The position numbers and the translations under genes are program-made. From Cytobacillus suaedae (lineage in GTDB: Bacteria; Bacillota; Bacilli; Bacillales; Bacillaceae_L): 64,000 nt of DNA. Position 1 is the first letter of the stretch. Every line of letters starts with the position of its first letter. The notes below the pieces were generated by a model, which had not been told where the DNA came from, made no database searches, and saw only the letters and a list, made by a program, of their open reading frames with translations. The stretch lies in contig CP063163.1 in the NCBI GenBank assembly GCA_014960805.1, positions 104,001-168,000 on the forward strand. Reading direction: 5' to 3'. Shown here one piece after another: positions 22,623 to 34,406 of the stretch.

Positions 22623-23048
22623 GTGGCTAAAAAAGTAATTAAAATGGTAAAATTACAAATCCCTGCTGCAAAAGCTAACCCAGCACCACCAGTTGGACCA
22701 GCACTAGGTCAAGCAGGTGTAAACATTATGGGATTCTGTAAAGAATTTAACGCTCGTACAGCAGAACAAGCTGGTCTAATCATTCCTGTTGAAATTACGG
22801 TATTTGAAGACCGTTCATTTACATTTATTACAAAAACTCCTCCAGCAGCAGTTCTTCTTAAGAAAGCAGCTGGAATTGAGTCTGGTTCTGGTGAACCAAA
22901 CCGTAATAAAGTAGCAACAGTTAAGCGTGATAAAGTACGTGAGATTGCAGAGACTAAAATGCCAGATCTAAATGCTGCAAACGTTGAGTCTGCAATGCGT
23001 ATGGTTGAAGGTACTGCACGTAGCATGGGTATTGTTATCGAAGACTAA
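22623..23048 (+). CDS. rplK: 50S ribosomal protein L11
   Basis: 141 residues, the B. subtilis length. The N-terminal [15 protein letters not shown] helix-loop sits at the GTPase-associated centre and is where thiostrepton binds; the C-terminal domain binds the 1070 region of 23S rRNA. It stimulates EF-G and RelA. Start GTG 22623 after AAGGAGGTG. Upstream in-frame codons run through the leader hairpin and are not coding. Confidence 0.97.
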   Translation: MAKKVIKMVKLQIPAAKANPAPPVGPALGQAGVNIMGFCKEFNARTAEQAGLIIPVEITVFEDRSFTFITKTPPAAVLLKKAAGIESGSGEPNRNKVATVKRDKVREIAETKMPDLNAANVESAMRMVEGTARSMGIVIED

Positions 23049-23112
23049 TAAACCCTGCGTGTTTTTGTTTTAGGGGTTGCGGATATGGTTTTCCAGTTCG
23101 CAACCTTTATTC

Positions 23113-23140
23113 GTGGGAGGTTCCATTCCGCTAAAACCAC
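23113..23140 (+). promoter_or_regulatory. second L1-like hairpin, in front of rplA
   Basis: GTGGGAGG..CC..CTAAAACCAC repeats the plan of the rplK leader hairpin: outer GTGG / CCAC, GA bulge, inner GG / CC. It lies 20 nt before the rplA start and next to its ribosome binding site. Confidence 0.5.
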
Positions 23141-23160
23141 ATTCGAGGAGGATTTTAACA

Positions 23161-23862
23161 ATGGCAAAAAGAGGCAAAAAGTACGTTGAAGCTGCTAAAT
23201 TAGTAGACCGTACACAAGCTTACTCAGTAGCTGAAGCTATTGAACTAGTAAAGAAAACTACTACTACTAAATTTGATGCATCTGTTGAAGTTGCATTCCG
23301 TTTAGGCGTTGACCCTAAGAAAGCTGACCAACAAATTCGTGGTGCAGTTGTTCTTCCAAACGGTACTGGTAAAACACAACGTGTACTAGTATTCGCTAAG
23401 GGTGAAAAAGCGAAAGAAGCAGAAGCTGCTGGTGCAGATTATGTTGGAGATGCTGATTTCATCACTAAAATCACTCAAGGTTGGTTTGATTTTGATGTAA
23501 TCGTTGCTACTCCTGATATGATGGGGGAAGTTGGTAAACTTGGTCGTGTGTTAGGACCTAAAGGTTTAATGCCAAACCCTAAAACTGGTACTGTTACATT
23601 TGACGTAGACCGTGCAGTTAAAGAAATCAAAGCTGGTAAAGTTGAATACCGTGTTGACAAAGCTGGTAATATCCACGTGCCAATCGGTAAAGTTTCATTT
23701 GAAAGCGACAAACTAGTTGAGAACTTTACAACAATCTACGAAACAATGTTAAAAGTTAAACCATCTGCAGCAAAAGGTACGTACATGAAAAACCTTGCTG
23801 TTTCTTCAACGATGGGACCTGGAGTTAAGGTGGATCCATCAACATTTGTTACTTCTAAATAA
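23161..23862 (+). CDS. rplA: 50S ribosomal protein L1
   Basis: 233 residues. L1 forms the mobile stalk near the E site and, in bacteria, represses its own operon by binding mRNA. Conserved [17 protein letters not shown]-type segment (here [20 protein letters not shown]) is present. ATG 23161 after CGAGGAGG; upstream in-frame codons overlap the leader hairpin. 112 nt after rplK. Confidence 0.97.
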   Translation: MAKRGKKYVEAAKLVDRTQAYSVAEAIELVKKTTTTKFDASVEVAFRLGVDPKKADQQIRGAVVLPNGTGKTQRVLVFAKGEKAKEAEAAGADYVGDADFITKITQGWFDFDVIVATPDMMGEVGKLGRVLGPKGLMPNPKTGTVTFDVDRAVKEIKAGKVEYRVDKAGNIHVPIGKVSFESDKLVENFTTIYETMLKVKPSAAKGTYMKNLAVSSTMGPGVKVDPSTFVTSK

Positions 23863-23868
23863 TGGATA

Positions 23869-23897
23869 TTGACTTTTTGAAAGTCATTAACTATAAT
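23869..23897 (+). promoter_or_regulatory. sigma-A promoter of rplJ-rplL
   Basis: TTGACT, a 17-bp spacer and a perfect TATAAT (23892-23897) directly after rplA. Transcription from about 23904 would include the whole L10 leader. Confidence 0.8.
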
Positions 23898-23903
23898 AAA
23901 TTT

Positions 23904-24062
23904 TGTTGTTTGAAATAAATAGTTTCATCTGAACCGTAGACAGTAGGTGCCTCCAAAATGTGAGAGCTTAATATCCTACCGAGGTGTAGTGATTTGCTGA
24001 TGGATTATCCATCTATGAATTTTACTATACAGCCTCCATGTCTCGTGATATGGAGGTTTTTA
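23904..24062 (+). promoter_or_regulatory. L10 leader (ribosomal protein autoregulatory RNA)
   Basis: The leader contains ACCGTAGACAGTAGG near 23934 and ATATCCTACCGAGGTG, typical of the Firmicutes L10 leader that binds the L10-L12 complex. It ends in a terminator: CCTCCAT pairs with ATGGAGG (24033-24056), then TTTTTA. L10 binding is expected to favour termination. Confidence 0.88.
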
Positions 24063-24119
24063 TATGATTACACCGATGCGGTATCAAGTATGAGATAAAA
24101 ATCTACAGGAGGTGTAAGG

Positions 24120-24620
24120 ATGAGTAATGCAGTTGAACAAAAGAAACAAATCGTAACTGAAATTACTGATAAATTCCGTGCTAGTAAATCAACAATCGTT
24201 GTTGACTACCGTGGACTAAGTGTTGGTGAAGTAACTGAACTTCGTAAACAACTTCGTGATGCAGGGATCGATTTCAAAGTTTACAAAAACACGTTAACTC
24301 GTCGTGCTGCTGAGGCTGCTGAATTAGCTGGTCTTAACGAAGCATTAACTGGACCAAATGCTATTGCGTTCAGTAATGAAGATGTAGTTGCTCCTGCTAA
24401 AATTCTTAATGATTTTGCTAAAAAGCATGAAGCATTAGAAATTAAAGCTGGCGTAATCGAAGGTAACCTAGCTACTCTTGAAGAAGTTAAAGCTCTTGCT
24501 GAACTTCCATCACGAGAAGGATTACTTTCTATGCTTCTTAGCGTACTACAAGCGCCTATGCGCAATTTCGCTCTTGTTACGAAAGCTGTTGCAGAACAAA
24601 AAGAAGAACAAGGTGCGTAA
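24120..24620 (+). CDS. rplJ: 50S ribosomal protein L10
   Basis: 166 residues. The globular N-terminal domain ([21 protein letters not shown]) binds the stalk base of 23S rRNA; the C-terminal helix binds L7/L12 dimers. Start ATG 24120 after AGGAGGTGTAAGG. Co-transcribed with rplL, 69 nt away, and autoregulated through the leader. Confidence 0.97.
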   Translation: MSNAVEQKKQIVTEITDKFRASKSTIVVDYRGLSVGEVTELRKQLRDAGIDFKVYKNTLTRRAAEAAELAGLNEALTGPNAIAFSNEDVVAPAKILNDFAKKHEALEIKAGVIEGNLATLEEVKALAELPSREGLLSMLLSVLQAPMRNFALVTKAVAEQKEEQGA

Positions 24621-24689
24621 GATTCACACACAATTACAATTATCTATTCGAATTTCCATATTAGGATAAAAAACAAGGAGGATTTTAAA

Positions 24690-25052
24690 ATGACTACAGA
24701 ACAAATCTTAGAAGCTGTAAAAAACATGACTGTTTTAGAACTTAACGACCTAGTAAAAGCTATTGAAGAAGAATTTGGTGTAACTGCTGCTGCTCCTGTT
24801 GCTATGGGTGCTGTTGCTGGTGGCGAAGCTGCTGCTGAGCAAACTGAATTTGATGTAATCCTAGCTGGCGCTGGCGACCAAAAAATCAAAGTTATCAAAG
24901 TTGTACGTGAATTAACAGGTCTTGGCTTAAAAGAAGCTAAAGAACTAGTTGACAACACTCCAAAAGCTGTTAAAGAAGGCGTTTCTAAAGAAGAAGCTGA
25001 AGAATTAAAAGCTAAACTTGAAGAAGTTGGAGCTAACGTAGAAGTTAAGTAA
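24690..25052 (+). CDS. rplL: 50S ribosomal protein L7/L12
   Basis: 120 residues in the usual three parts: an N-terminal dimerisation and L10-binding helix region (1-30), an alanine/glycine-rich flexible hinge (about 35-52), and a C-terminal domain (about 53-120, [20 protein letters not shown]) that recruits translational GTPases. AAGGAGGA precedes the start. Confidence 0.98.
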   Translation: MTTEQILEAVKNMTVLELNDLVKAIEEEFGVTAAAPVAMGAVAGGEAAAEQTEFDVILAGAGDQKIKVIKVVRELTGLGLKEAKELVDNTPKAVKEGVSKEEAEELKAKLEEVGANVEVK

Positions 25053-25071
25053 TAATTTCATTTATCAATAG

Positions 25072-25103
25072 AAAGCTCGCTTGAAAACAGGCGAGCTTTT
25101 TTT
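25072..25103 (+). terminator. terminator after rplL
   Basis: AAAGCTCGC pairs with GCGAGCTTT around an ~11-base loop, followed by a T run. Confidence 0.88.
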
Positions 25104-25189
25104 GACTACATCCTTCAGTGATTAAAAGTTCCATTTTTGACGACACTATAGAATACTCAAAACTCCTATATTAGAGGAGGTACATAACA

Positions 25190-25795
25190 ATGACAGAACA
25201 CTACTATACAAACAAACCGTCGACAGCAAGTAATCCTCAAAATATAAACTTTACTTTAAGGGGTAATGTACTTCAATTCAAAAGTGATCGCGGAGTTTTT
25301 TCGAAAAATGAAGTAGATTTCGGCTCTCGCCTTCTAATCGAAACATTTCAATTTCCTACTATTGAAGGTGATTTGCTAGATGTAGGTTGTGGTTATGGAC
25401 CTATTGGTCTTGCACTTGCAAAGGATTGTTCGGAACGTAACATTGAGATGATTGATGTAAATGAACGAGCAATTGACTTAGCGAAGCAAAATGCAGCTAA
25501 CAATGAAATTTCTAATGTTGAAATCTATAAAAGTGATGTATTTAATGCAGTTAATCTAGAGAAAAAATTTGCAGCCATCCTCTCTAACCCTCCAATTCGT
25601 GCAGGGAAAAAGGTGGTACATCAAATACTAGAAGATAGCTATCAGTTCCTACTTCCAAAAGGTGAGTTGTGGATAGTTATCCAAAAGAAGCAAGGAGCAC
25701 CTTCTGCAATCGAAAAGCTTGAATCTATTTTTGTTGAGGTTGAGATTGTGGAAAGAGATAAAGGTTACTTTATTATCAGGGCCATCCGTGACTGA
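25190..25795 (+). CDS. RsmC-like class I SAM-dependent methyltransferase (YbxB family)
   Basis: 201 residues, 'methyltransferase small' domain. The SAM-binding motif LLDVGCGYGPIGLALAK and the catalytic NPP motif (SNPPIRAGK), typical of N2-guanine methyltransferases, are clear. Relatives methylate a guanine of 16S rRNA (G1207, RsmC), but E. coli RsmC is about twice as long, with a duplicated domain. Sits between rplL and rpoB as ybxB does in B. subtilis. Start ATG 25190 after AGAGGAGGT. Confidence 0.88.
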   Translation: MTEHYYTNKPSTASNPQNINFTLRGNVLQFKSDRGVFSKNEVDFGSRLLIETFQFPTIEGDLLDVGCGYGPIGLALAKDCSERNIEMIDVNERAIDLAKQNAANNEISNVEIYKSDVFNAVNLEKKFAAILSNPPIRAGKKVVHQILEDSYQFLLPKGELWIVIQKKQGAPSAIEKLESIFVEVEIVERDKGYFIIRAIRD

Positions 25796-25881
25796 AGTGC
25801 TAAAAAAATAGGCATAAAAACGAATGTAGGCACTCTATAACTGAAAATGATTTTATTGTCAATACTTTAAGGTGAAAAATG

Positions 25882-25910
25882 TTGACGGATATTTTTTCCT
25901 ATGTTAACAT
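25882..25910 (+). promoter_or_regulatory. putative promoter of rpoB-rpoC
   Basis: TTGACG, 17-bp spacer, TAACAT. It implies a ~270-nt leader before rpoB. The 391-bp gap 25796-26186 has no ORF. It contains a short stem CAGAAA / TTTCTG with a GTTTTT tail (26036-26060) and a possible longer pairing of ATGGTTTTCTT (26019) with AAGAAACCAT (26099) followed by T-rich sequence, perhaps an attenuator. Confidence 0.4.
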
Positions 25911-26186
25911 TAAAAAATGCCAATATGTAATTTTTCCTTTGTATCTATTTTAATTTTTTATGTATAAATTTAGAGGCATAGGAAAGACTGATAAAATCAA
26001 TAGTTCGTTTGTGAAAATATGGTTTTCTTGTTCAATCAGAAAAGATTATTTCTGGTTTTTGTAAGAAAGATACGGTTTATTTACTGTGTTTTTCTAAGAA
26101 GAAACCATTTTTCTTTTTGTCTATTGTGTTTATGGTTAGACAAATAAAATTTGCAAGTTTAACGCTTGATTTGAGGGGTGAATCAG

Positions 26187-29100
26187 TTGACAGGTCAACT
26201 AGTTCAGTATGGACGACACCGAAAGCGTAGGAGTTATGCGCGTATTAGTGAAGTTTTAGAATTACCAAATCTTATCGAAATCCAAACCTCTTCATATCAA
26301 TGGTTTCTTGATGAGGGTCTTAGAGAAATGTTTCAGGATATTTCTCCGATTGAAGATTTTACTGGTAACTTATCGCTTGATTTTATCGATTATAGTTTAG
26401 GAGACCCTAAATATTCGGTCGAAGAATCAAAAGAGCGAGATGTTACATACTCTGCGCCATTACGTGTTAAGGTGCGTCTGATTAATAAAGAAACCGGCGA
26501 AGTGAAAGATCAGGACGTATTTATGGGTGATTTCCCACTAATGACTGAGACGGGCACGTTTGTTATCAATGGAGCCGAACGTGTAATTGTATCACAGTTA
26601 GTACGTTCCCCGAGTGTGTATTACAGCGGAAAAATTGATAAAAATGGAAAAAGAGGATTTACAGCAACAGTAATTCCAAACCGTGGTGCTTGGTTAGAAT
26701 ACGAAACAGATGCGAAGGATGTAGTATACGTTCGTATTGATCGTACTCGGAAATTACCGGTTACGGTTCTTTTGCGTGCATTAGGGTTTGGGTCTGATCA
26801 AGAAATCATCGATTTATTTGGCGAGAATGAATACCTTCGAAATACTCTTGATAAAGATAACACCGAGAGTACTGAAAAGGCATTACTAGAAATTTATGAA
26901 CGTCTACGCCCTGGTGAGCCACCTACAGTAGACAATGCAAAAAGCTTACTAGAATCTCGTTTCTTTGATCCAAAGAGATATGATCTAGCAAATGTTGGTC
27001 GTTACAAGATTAATAAAAAGCTGCATATTAAAAACCGCCTATTTAACCAACGTCTAGCAGAAACTCTAGTAGATGGTGAAACAGGTGAGATTATTGCAGA
27101 AAAAGGTACTCTACTAGATAGAAGAACACTAGACCGTCTTATTCCACATCTTGAAAATGGGATTGGATTCAAGTCTGTTCAACCTAACGGTGGTGTGCTA
27201 GATGACGAAGTAATGATTCAATCTATTAAAATTGTCGCTCCTAGTGATCCTGATGGAGAACAAGTTATCAATGTTATTGGTAACACAATTATTGATGAGT
27301 CAATTAAAAATATTACACAAGCTGATATTCTAGCATCTATTAGTTATTTCTTTAACTTGTTACATCAAGTAGGAGATACAGATGATATTGATCACCTTGG
27401 TAATCGTCGCTTACGTTCTGTAGGTGAATTGCTACAAAATCAATTTAGAATTGGACTTTCTCGTATGGAACGTGTTGTTCGTGAGAGAATGTCTATTCAA
27501 GATACAAATACGATTACACCACAACAATTAATTAATATTCGTCCAGTTATTGCGTCTATTAAAGAGTTCTTTGGTAGCTCACAGCTTTCTCAATTCATGG
27601 ACCAAACGAACCCTCTAGCAGAATTAACCCACAAACGTAGGTTATCAGCTTTAGGACCTGGTGGACTAACACGTGAGCGTGCGGGCTTTGAAGTACGTGA
27701 CGTACACTATTCTCACTATGGTCGTATGTGTCCGATTGAAACTCCAGAGGGACCGAATATCGGACTAATTAACTCTCTATCATCATTTGCAAAAGTAAAT
27801 AGATTTGGTTTTATTGAAACACCTTATCGTCGGGTTGATCCGGAGAGTGGTAAAGTAACAGAACGAATCGATTACTTAACTGCTGATGAAGAGGATTTAT
27901 ATGTTGTTGCACAAGCAAACGCTAGATTGTCAGATGATGGATCATTTATTGATCAAGATATCGTCTCACGTTTCAAAGGTGAAAATACAGTTGTTAGTCG
28001 AGACCGTATTGACTATATGGATGTATCGCCTAAACAAGTAGTATCTGCTGCAACAGCTTGTATTCCATTCTTAGAAAACGATGACTCGAACCGTGCACTA
28101 ATGGGAGCGAACATGCAACGTCAAGCGGTTCCTTTAATGAACCCAGAGGCACCAATTGTTGGTACAGGTATGGAATATGTATCTGGTAAAGATTCTGGAG
28201 CTGCAGTTATTTGTAAGTACCCGGGTGTCGTTGAAAGAGTAGAAGCAAAACAAGTTTGGGTTAGACGTTATGAAGAGGTTGATGGCCAAAAGGTTAAAGG
28301 CAACCTTGATAAATATAGACTGTTAAAATTCATTCGTTCAAACCAAGGAACGTGTTATAACCAACGCCCAATTGTTTCAGTTGGTGATGAAGTGGTTAGA
28401 GGAGAAATCCTTGCAGACGGACCTTCAATGGAGCAAGGGGAACTAGCACTTGGTAGAAACGTACTAGTTGGATTTATGACATGGGATGGTTACAACTATG
28501 AGGATGCAATCATCATGAGTCAACGCCTTGTTAAGGATGATGTATATACTTCAATTCACATTGAGGAATATGAATCAGAATCACGCGATACTAAGCTTGG
28601 ACCTGAAGAAATAACTCGTGATATTCCAAACGTTGGTGAAGATGCATTGCGCAACCTTGATGAGCGTGGAATTATCAGAACGGGTGCTGAAGTAAAAGAT
28701 GGTGATCTACTAGTGGGTAAAGTAACTCCAAAAGGAGTAACAGAACTTACAGCAGAGGAACGTCTATTACATGCAATCTTCGGTGAAAAAGCACGTGAAG
28801 TACGTGATACTTCTCTACGTGTACCACACGGTGGTGGCGGTATCGTTTTAGATGTAAAAGTGTTTAATCGTGAAGATGGCGATGAGCTTCCTCCTGGAGT
28901 AAATCAACTTGTTCGCGTATATATTGTTCAAAAACGTAAAATCTCTGAAGGGGATAAAATGGCAGGACGCCATGGTAACAAGGGTGTTATTTCTCGTATT
29001 CTTCCAGAGGAAGATATGCCGTTCTTACCAGATGGTACGCCAATTGATATCATGTTAAACCCACTAGGAGTTCCATCACGTATGAACATCGGTCAGGTAC

Positions 29101-29759
29101 TTGAGTTACACCTTGGTATGGCTGCACGCCAATTAGGCATTCATGTAGCATCACCGGTATTTGACGGAGCGCGTGAGGAAGATGTTTGGGAAACACTTCA
29201 AGAAGCAGGTATGTCACGTGATGCAAAAACAGTTTTATACGATGGAAGAACGGGAGAACCGTTTGATAATCGTGTCTCTGTTGGAGTTATGTACATGATT
29301 AAGCTTGCTCACATGGTTGACGACAAGTTACATGCTCGTTCAACAGGACCATACTCACTAGTTACGCAACAGCCTCTTGGAGGAAAAGCGCAATTCGGTG
29401 GACAACGTTTCGGAGAGATGGAGGTATGGGCACTTGAAGCATACGGTGCTGCATATACTCTTCAAGAAATTCTAACCGTTAAATCGGATGACGTTGTTGG
29501 TCGTGTGAAAACATATGAAGCTATAGTTAAAGGTGAGAATGTTCCTGAACCTGGAGTTCCGGAATCCTTCAAAGTATTAATAAAAGAGCTACAGAGCTTA
29601 GGTATGGATGTTAAAATCTTATCTGGTGATGAGCAAGAGATCGAAATGCGTGATACAGAAGATGATGAAGAACCAAATCAGAATGATGGCGTGTCTTTAG
29701 ATAATGAACAGCCAATTAATGAATTAAACGAAGAAAAAGATGCTGTTACAAAGGAATAA
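26187..29759 (+). CDS. rpoB: RpoB, RNA polymerase beta subunit
   Basis: 1190 residues; forms one pincer and part of the active site. TTG 26187 is taken as start because GAGGGGTG lies 7 nt upstream and the N-terminus becomes [12 protein letters not shown] as in B. subtilis. A GTG at 26178 is in frame but overlaps the ribosome binding site. With this start, rifampicin-region residues fall on B. subtilis numbering: Q469, H482, R485 and S487 are all the sensitive-type residue. The acidic C-terminal tail differs from B. subtilis and is 3 residues shorter. Confidence 0.98.
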   Translation: MTGQLVQYGRHRKRRSYARISEVLELPNLIEIQTSSYQWFLDEGLREMFQDISPIEDFTGNLSLDFIDYSLGDPKYSVEESKERDVTYSAPLRVKVRLINKETGEVKDQDVFMGDFPLMTETGTFVINGAERVIVSQLVRSPSVYYSGKIDKNGKRGFTATVIPNRGAWLEYETDAKDVVYVRIDRTRKLPVTVLLRALGFGSDQEIIDLFGENEYLRNTLDKDNTESTEKALLEIYERLRPGEPPTVDNAKSLLESRFFDPKRYDLANVGRYKINKKLHIKNRLFNQRLAETLVDGETGEIIAEKGTLLDRRTLDRLIPHLENGIGFKSVQPNGGVLDDEVMIQSIKIVAPSDPDGEQVINVIGNTIIDESIKNITQADILASISYFFNLLHQVGDTDDIDHLGNRRLRSVGELLQNQFRIGLSRMERVVRERMSIQDTNTITPQQLINIRPVIASIKEFFGSSQLSQFMDQTNPLAELTHKRRLSALGPGGLTRERAGFEVRDVHYSHYGRMCPIETPEGPNIGLINSLSSFAKVNRFGFIETPYRRVDPESGKVTERIDYLTADEEDLYVVAQANARLSDDGSFIDQDIVSRFKGENTVVSRDRIDYMDVSPKQVVSAATACIPFLENDDSNRALMGANMQRQAVPLMNPEAPIVGTGMEYVSGKDSGAAVICKYPGVVERVEAKQVWVRRYEEVDGQKVKGNLDKYRLLKFIRSNQGTCYNQRPIVSVGDEVVRGEILADGPSMEQGELALGRNVLVGFMTWDGYNYEDAIIMSQRLVKDDVYTSIHIEEYESESRDTKLGPEEITRDIPNVGEDALRNLDERGIIRTGAEVKDGDLLVGKVTPKGVTELTAEERLLHAIFGEKAREVRDTSLRVPHGGGGIVLDVKVFNREDGDELPPGVNQLVRVYIVQKRKISEGDKMAGRHGNKGVISRILPEEDMPFLPDGTPIDIMLNPLGVPSRMNIGQVLELHLGMAARQLGIHVASPVFDGAREEDVWETLQEAGMSRDAKTVLYDGRTGEPFDNRVSVGVMYMIKLAHMVDDKLHARSTGPYSLVTQQPLGGKAQFGGQRFGEMEVWALEAYGAAYTLQEILTVKSDDVVGRVKTYEAIVKGENVPEPGVPESFKVLIKELQSLGMDVKILSGDEQEIEMRDTEDDEEPNQNDGVSLDNEQPINELNEEKDAVTKE

Positions 29760-29818
29760 TTCGGGTAACAAGCCAGCAATAAGGGTAAAACCTGGAGATT
29801 ATAAGGGAGGTAGGCCCC

Positions 29819-32800
29819 TTGCTAGATGTCAATAATTTTGAGTATATGAAAATCGGTCTCGCTTCACCTGATAAGATTCGTTCATGGTCTTTTGGTGAGG
29901 TAAAGAAGCCAGAAACAATAAATTATCGTACGTTAAAGCCTGAGAAGGACGGTTTATTCTGTGAACGTATTTTTGGTCCAACGAAGGACTGGGAATGTCA
30001 TTGTGGTAAATATAAGCGTGTCCGTTATAAAGGCGTAGTTTGTGACCGATGTGGAGTTGAAGTAACACGTGCAAAAGTACGTCGTGAAAGAATGGGGCAT
30101 ATTGAATTAGCTGCCCCTGTCTCACACATCTGGTATTTTAAAGGAATTCCAAGCCGTATGGGACTTGTTTTAGACATGTCCCCTCGTGCCCTGGAAGAAG
30201 TTATCTATTTTGCTTCTTATGTTGTTACAGAAACTGGTGACACTCCATTAGAAAAAAAGCAACTTCTTTCAGAAAAAGAATTTCGTGCATATCGTGAGAA
30301 GTATGGAAATACTTTCCAGGCAGCTATGGGTGCAGAAGCAATTAAAAAATTACTTTCAGACATTGAACTTAATAAAGAAGTTAATTTCTTAAAAGAAGAA
30401 TTGAAAACTTCTCAAGGACAACGTCGTACTCGTGCGATTAAACGCTTAGAGGTATTAGAAGCATTCAGAAATTCTGGTAACGAACCATCTTGGATGATCT
30501 TAGATGTACTTCCAGTTATTCCACCAGAATTACGTCCAATGGTTCAGTTAGACGGTGGTCGTTTTGCGACTTCTGACTTAAATGATTTATATCGTCGTGT
30601 TATTAATCGTAATAATCGTTTGAAACGCTTATTAGACCTTGGTGCTCCAAGCATCATCGTCCAAAATGAAAAGCGTATGTTACAAGAAGCTGTTGATGCA
30701 CTTATTGACAATGGTCGTCGTGGTCGTCCAGTGACAGGTCCTGGTAACCGTCCATTAAAGTCATTATCACATATGTTAAAAGGGAAGCAAGGACGTTTCC
30801 GTCAGAACCTTCTTGGTAAACGTGTTGACTACTCAGGACGTTCAGTTATCGTAGTAGGACCTAACTTAAAGATGTATCAATGTGGATTACCTAAAGAAAT
30901 GGCATTAGAACTATTTAAGCCTTTCGTTATGAAAGAATTAGTAGAAAAAGGCCTAGCACACAATATTAAGAGTGCGAAACGTAAAATAGAACGCGTTCAG
31001 CCTGAAGTATGGGACGTTCTTGAATCTGTTATTAGAGAGCACCCTGTATTACTTAACCGTGCACCTACTCTACATAGATTAGGAATTCAAGCATTCGAAC
31101 CTACTCTTGTTGAAGGACGCGCAATCCGTCTTCACCCTCTTGTATGTACAGCATATAATGCTGACTTCGATGGTGACCAAATGGCGGTACACGTACCTTT
31201 ATCAGCAGAAGCACAAGCAGAAGCACGTTTATTAATGCTAGCGGCACAGAACATCCTTAACCCTAAGGATGGTAAACCAGTTGTTACTCCATCTCAGGAT
31301 ATGGTATTAGGAAACTATTACTTAACGCTTGAGCGTAAAGGGGCAATTGGGGAAGGTATGGTATTTAAAGATACAAATGAAGCTTTAATTGCCTACCAAA
31401 ATGGCTATGTTCATCTTCATACACGTGTTGCGGTTCATGCAGGATCATTAAATAATGAGACTTTTACAGAGGAACAAAATCAGCAGTTATTAGTAACTAC
31501 GGTTGGTAAGTTGATTTTTAATGAAATCTTACCTACATCGTTCCCTTATATTAATGAACCAACAAAACGTAATCTTGAAGAAAAAACACCAGAAAAATAC
31601 TTTATTCCTAAAGGTGCAAACGTTCTAGAAGCAATTACGAGCCAAGATATCATCGATCCATTCAAGAAGAAAATTCTTGGAAACATTATTGCTGAAGTGT
31701 TCAAGAAGTTCAAAATTACTGAGACTTCAAAAATGTTAGATCGAATGAAAAACTTAGGTTTCAGATACTCAACTAAAGCTGGTATTACGGTTGGTGTGTC
31801 AGATATCGTAGTTTTACCTGAGAAACAAGGCATTCTAACGGAAGCACAGGCTAAAGTAGATAATGTATTAAAACAATTCCGTCGTGGTTTAATCACGGAT
31901 GAAGAACGTTATGACCGTGTTATTTCAATCTGGAGTGCAGCGAAAGATGTTATCCAAGGTAAGCTAATGGATACACTTGATAGAAGTAACCCAATCTTTA
32001 TGATGAGTGACTCTGGTGCCCGTGGTAACGCATCTAACTTTACACAGTTAGCTGGTATGCGTGGTCTGATGGCCAACCCGGCTGGTAGAATTATCGAGTT
32101 ACCGATTAAATCAAGTTTCCGTGAAGGATTAACAGTATTAGAATACTTCATCTCTACTCACGGTGCTCGTAAAGGTCTTGCGGATACTGCGTTAAAAACA
32201 GCTGACTCAGGTTACTTAACAAGACGTCTAGTAGATGTTGCGCAGGATGTAATCGTTAGAGATGATGATTGTGGAACAGACAGAGGTCTTCATATCCGTG
32301 CATTAAAAGATGGTACTGAGGTAATTGAAGCACTTGAAGAACGACTAATCGGTCGTTATGCAAGAAAAACAATTAAACACCCTGAGACAAAAGAAGTTAT
32401 CGTAAAAGAGAACGATCTAATCACAGAAGACCTAGCTACTATAATTGTAGAAGCTGGAATTGAAGATGCATGGATCCGTTCAGCGTTTACATGTAACACT
32501 AGACATGGTGTGTGTAAAAAATGTTATGGTCGTAACTTAGCAACTGGTTCAGAGGTAGAGGTTGGGGAAGCAGTAGGTATTATTGCTGCTCAATCAATTG
32601 GTGAGCCAGGAACACAGTTAACGATGCGTACATTCCATACCGGTGGGGTTGCAGGAGACGATATCACTCAAGGTTTACCGCGTATTCAGGAGCTATTTGA
32701 GGCGCGTAATCCGAAGGGTCAAGCGGTTATTTCTGAAATCGAAGGTGTTGTTAGTGCAATAAATGAAGTAAGAGATAAACAACAAGAAATCGTTATTCAA

Positions 32801-33418
32801 GGTGATGTTGAAAGTCGTTCGTACACTGCACCATATAGTGCGCGTTTAAAGGTTACTGAAGGTCAAGAAATTAAACGTGGTCAAGAATTAACGGAAGGTT
32901 CTATTGATCCTAAGGAACTATTAAAAGTAAAAGATATGACAGCAGTACAAGAATACTTACTGCGTGAAGTTCAAAAAGTATACCGTATGCAAGGGGTAGA
33001 AATTGGAGATAAACACGTAGAAGTAATGGTTCGACAAATGTTACGTAAAGTAAGAGTTATGGACGCAGGTGATACAGATGTGTTACCAGGTTCATTACTA
33101 GATGTACATCAATTCACAGATGCGAATACAAAAGTGTTACTAAAAGGTGGAATGCCTGCAACAGGTCGTCCGGTCCTTCTTGGTATCACAAAAGCATCAC
33201 TTGAAACGGATTCCTTCTTATCTGCCGCATCATTCCAAGAAACAACAAGAGTTCTTACAGATGCTGCAATTAAAGGGAAGCGCGATGAATTACTGGGACT
33301 AAAAGAGAATGTAATTATTGGTAAATTAGTACCAGCAGGAACAGGTATGACTCGTTACCGCAAAGCAGAGCCAGTCCTTCAAACAGAGGAAAAAGAAGAG
33401 GCGGTTACTGTAGAATAG
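29819..33418 (+). CDS. rpoC: RpoC, RNA polymerase beta' subunit
   Basis: 1199 residues, equal to B. subtilis. The N-terminal zinc ribbon is C60, C62, C75, C78; the catalytic magnesium loop NADFDGDQ is at 447-454; a second zinc site includes [11 protein letters not shown]; the trigger-loop region with [21 protein letters not shown] is intact. Starts at TTG 29819, as in B. subtilis, after GGGAGGT. 59 nt after rpoB. Confidence 0.98.
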   Translation: MLDVNNFEYMKIGLASPDKIRSWSFGEVKKPETINYRTLKPEKDGLFCERIFGPTKDWECHCGKYKRVRYKGVVCDRCGVEVTRAKVRRERMGHIELAAPVSHIWYFKGIPSRMGLVLDMSPRALEEVIYFASYVVTETGDTPLEKKQLLSEKEFRAYREKYGNTFQAAMGAEAIKKLLSDIELNKEVNFLKEELKTSQGQRRTRAIKRLEVLEAFRNSGNEPSWMILDVLPVIPPELRPMVQLDGGRFATSDLNDLYRRVINRNNRLKRLLDLGAPSIIVQNEKRMLQEAVDALIDNGRRGRPVTGPGNRPLKSLSHMLKGKQGRFRQNLLGKRVDYSGRSVIVVGPNLKMYQCGLPKEMALELFKPFVMKELVEKGLAHNIKSAKRKIERVQPEVWDVLESVIREHPVLLNRAPTLHRLGIQAFEPTLVEGRAIRLHPLVCTAYNADFDGDQMAVHVPLSAEAQAEARLLMLAAQNILNPKDGKPVVTPSQDMVLGNYYLTLERKGAIGEGMVFKDTNEALIAYQNGYVHLHTRVAVHAGSLNNETFTEEQNQQLLVTTVGKLIFNEILPTSFPYINEPTKRNLEEKTPEKYFIPKGANVLEAITSQDIIDPFKKKILGNIIAEVFKKFKITETSKMLDRMKNLGFRYSTKAGITVGVSDIVVLPEKQGILTEAQAKVDNVLKQFRRGLITDEERYDRVISIWSAAKDVIQGKLMDTLDRSNPIFMMSDSGARGNASNFTQLAGMRGLMANPAGRIIELPIKSSFREGLTVLEYFISTHGARKGLADTALKTADSGYLTRRLVDVAQDVIVRDDDCGTDRGLHIRALKDGTEVIEALEERLIGRYARKTIKHPETKEVIVKENDLITEDLATIIVEAGIEDAWIRSAFTCNTRHGVCKKCYGRNLATGSEVEVGEAVGIIAAQSIGEPGTQLTMRTFHTGGVAGDDITQGLPRIQELFEARNPKGQAVISEIEGVVSAINEVRDKQQEIVIQGDVESRSYTAPYSARLKVTEGQEIKRGQELTEGSIDPKELLKVKDMTAVQEYLLREVQKVYRMQGVEIGDKHVEVMVRQMLRKVRVMDAGDTDVLPGSLLDVHQFTDANTKVLLKGGMPATGRPVLLGITKASLETDSFLSAASFQETTRVLTDAAIKGKRDELLGLKENVIIGKLVPAGTGMTRYRKAEPVLQTEEKEEAVTVE

Positions 33419-33506
33419 ATATCTTTCTTTAAGTTGTAAGAGAGGTGTCAATCAATCCTTAACTTATTATTTTATGCGAAACATAAAAAAATATGATTTG
33501 GGATAG

Positions 33507-33535
33507 TTGACATCTCCTCCTTACAATGATACTAT
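33507..33535 (+). promoter_or_regulatory. sigma-A promoter of the str cluster
   Basis: Perfect TTGACA (33507-33512), 17 bp, TACTAT (33530-33535), 45 nt before the L7Ae-like gene. Confidence 0.75.
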
Positions 33536-33580
33536 ATCGTAGGTGCTCCTAATAACCTGGTACTTTGGAGGATATGAATA

Positions 33581-33829
33581 ATGTCTTATGATAAAGTATT
33601 ACAGGCAACTGAGATAATCATAGGTACTAAACAAACAGTGAAGGCACTACAGAACACAAAGGTACTAGAAGTTGTCGTAGCAGAAGATGCTGATCGGCGA
33701 GTTGTTAATAAACTATTACTACTAGCTGAGGAACAACGAGTAAAGATAACTAGAGTGGAATCTATGAAATTGCTTGGAAAAGCATGTGGAATAGAAGTAG
33801 GAGCTGCAGCTGTAGCGATTATTCGTTAA
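33581..33829 (+). CDS. rplGB: L7Ae-family K-turn-binding ribosomal protein
   Basis: 82 residues, L7Ae/L30e/S12e/Gadd45 fold, homologue of B. subtilis Ybx[13 protein letters not shown] and the C-terminal [19 protein letters not shown] are characteristic. B. subtilis YbxF binds kink-turn RNA and associates with ribosomes, but its role is not well defined. First gene before rpsL. Confidence 0.92.
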   Translation: MSYDKVLQATEIIIGTKQTVKALQNTKVLEVVVAEDADRRVVNKLLLLAEEQRVKITRVESMKLLGKACGIEVGAAAVAIIR

Positions 33830-33942
33830 AAACTGTTTTTGTGGAAGACAAAGAATCGTATTCTACAAGAACTTTGTTTTTGTCAAAGAATGAACCACCT
33901 GGATGTGTGGACTTAGAATTATGTGAAGGGAGGAAAACAACA

Positions 33943-34365
33943 ATGCCTACTATTAATCAATTAGTGCGTAAGGGCCGTGAGACTAAGGTAGTTAAATCTG
34001 ACTCTCCAGCTTTAAATAAAGGGTACAACAGCTTCAAAAAAGCTCAAACTAACCTTACATCACCTCAAAAACGTGGTGTTTGTACACGTGTTGGTACGAT
34101 GACACCTAAAAAACCAAACTCAGCACTTCGTAAGTATGCTCGTGTACGTTTAACAAACGGTATCGAGGTTACAGCTTACATCCCAGGAATTGGACACAAC
34201 CTACAAGAGCACAGTGTAGTGTTAATTCGTGGTGGACGTGTTAAAGACTTACCAGGGGTACGTTATCACATTGTACGTGGTGCGTTAGATACAGCTGGTG
34301 TTAATAACCGTATGCAAGGTCGTTCTAAATACGGAACTAAGAGACCTAAAGCTGCAAAAAAATAA
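33943..34365 (+). CDS. rpsL: 30S ribosomal protein S12
   Basis: 140 residues; lies at the decoding centre and holds streptomycin resistance sites. [13 protein letters not shown] and [14 protein letters not shown] carry the wild-type lysines (drug-sensitive form). [13 protein letters not shown] is the family signature. Start ATG 33943 after AAGGGAGG; a longer in-frame extension upstream has no ribosome binding site. Confidence 0.97.
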   Translation: MPTINQLVRKGRETKVVKSDSPALNKGYNSFKKAQTNLTSPQKRGVCTRVGTMTPKKPNSALRKYARVRLTNGIEVTAYIPGIGHNLQEHSVVLIRGGRVKDLPGVRYHIVRGALDTAGVNNRMQGRSKYGTKRPKAAKK

Positions 34366-34406
34366 GTTAAATACTAACATATCATGATTGAAAGGAGGAA
34401 ATGATA

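Noticed and set aside
26178-26186. GTG start for rpoB
   Set aside because: GTG 26178 overlaps the ribosome binding site GAGGGGTG. TTG 26187 gives the standard N-terminus and B. subtilis numbering of the rifampicin region.
33784-33942. N-terminal extension of rpsL
   Set aside because: An in-frame extension exists, but it overlaps the preceding gene, has no ribosome binding site and does not look like S12.
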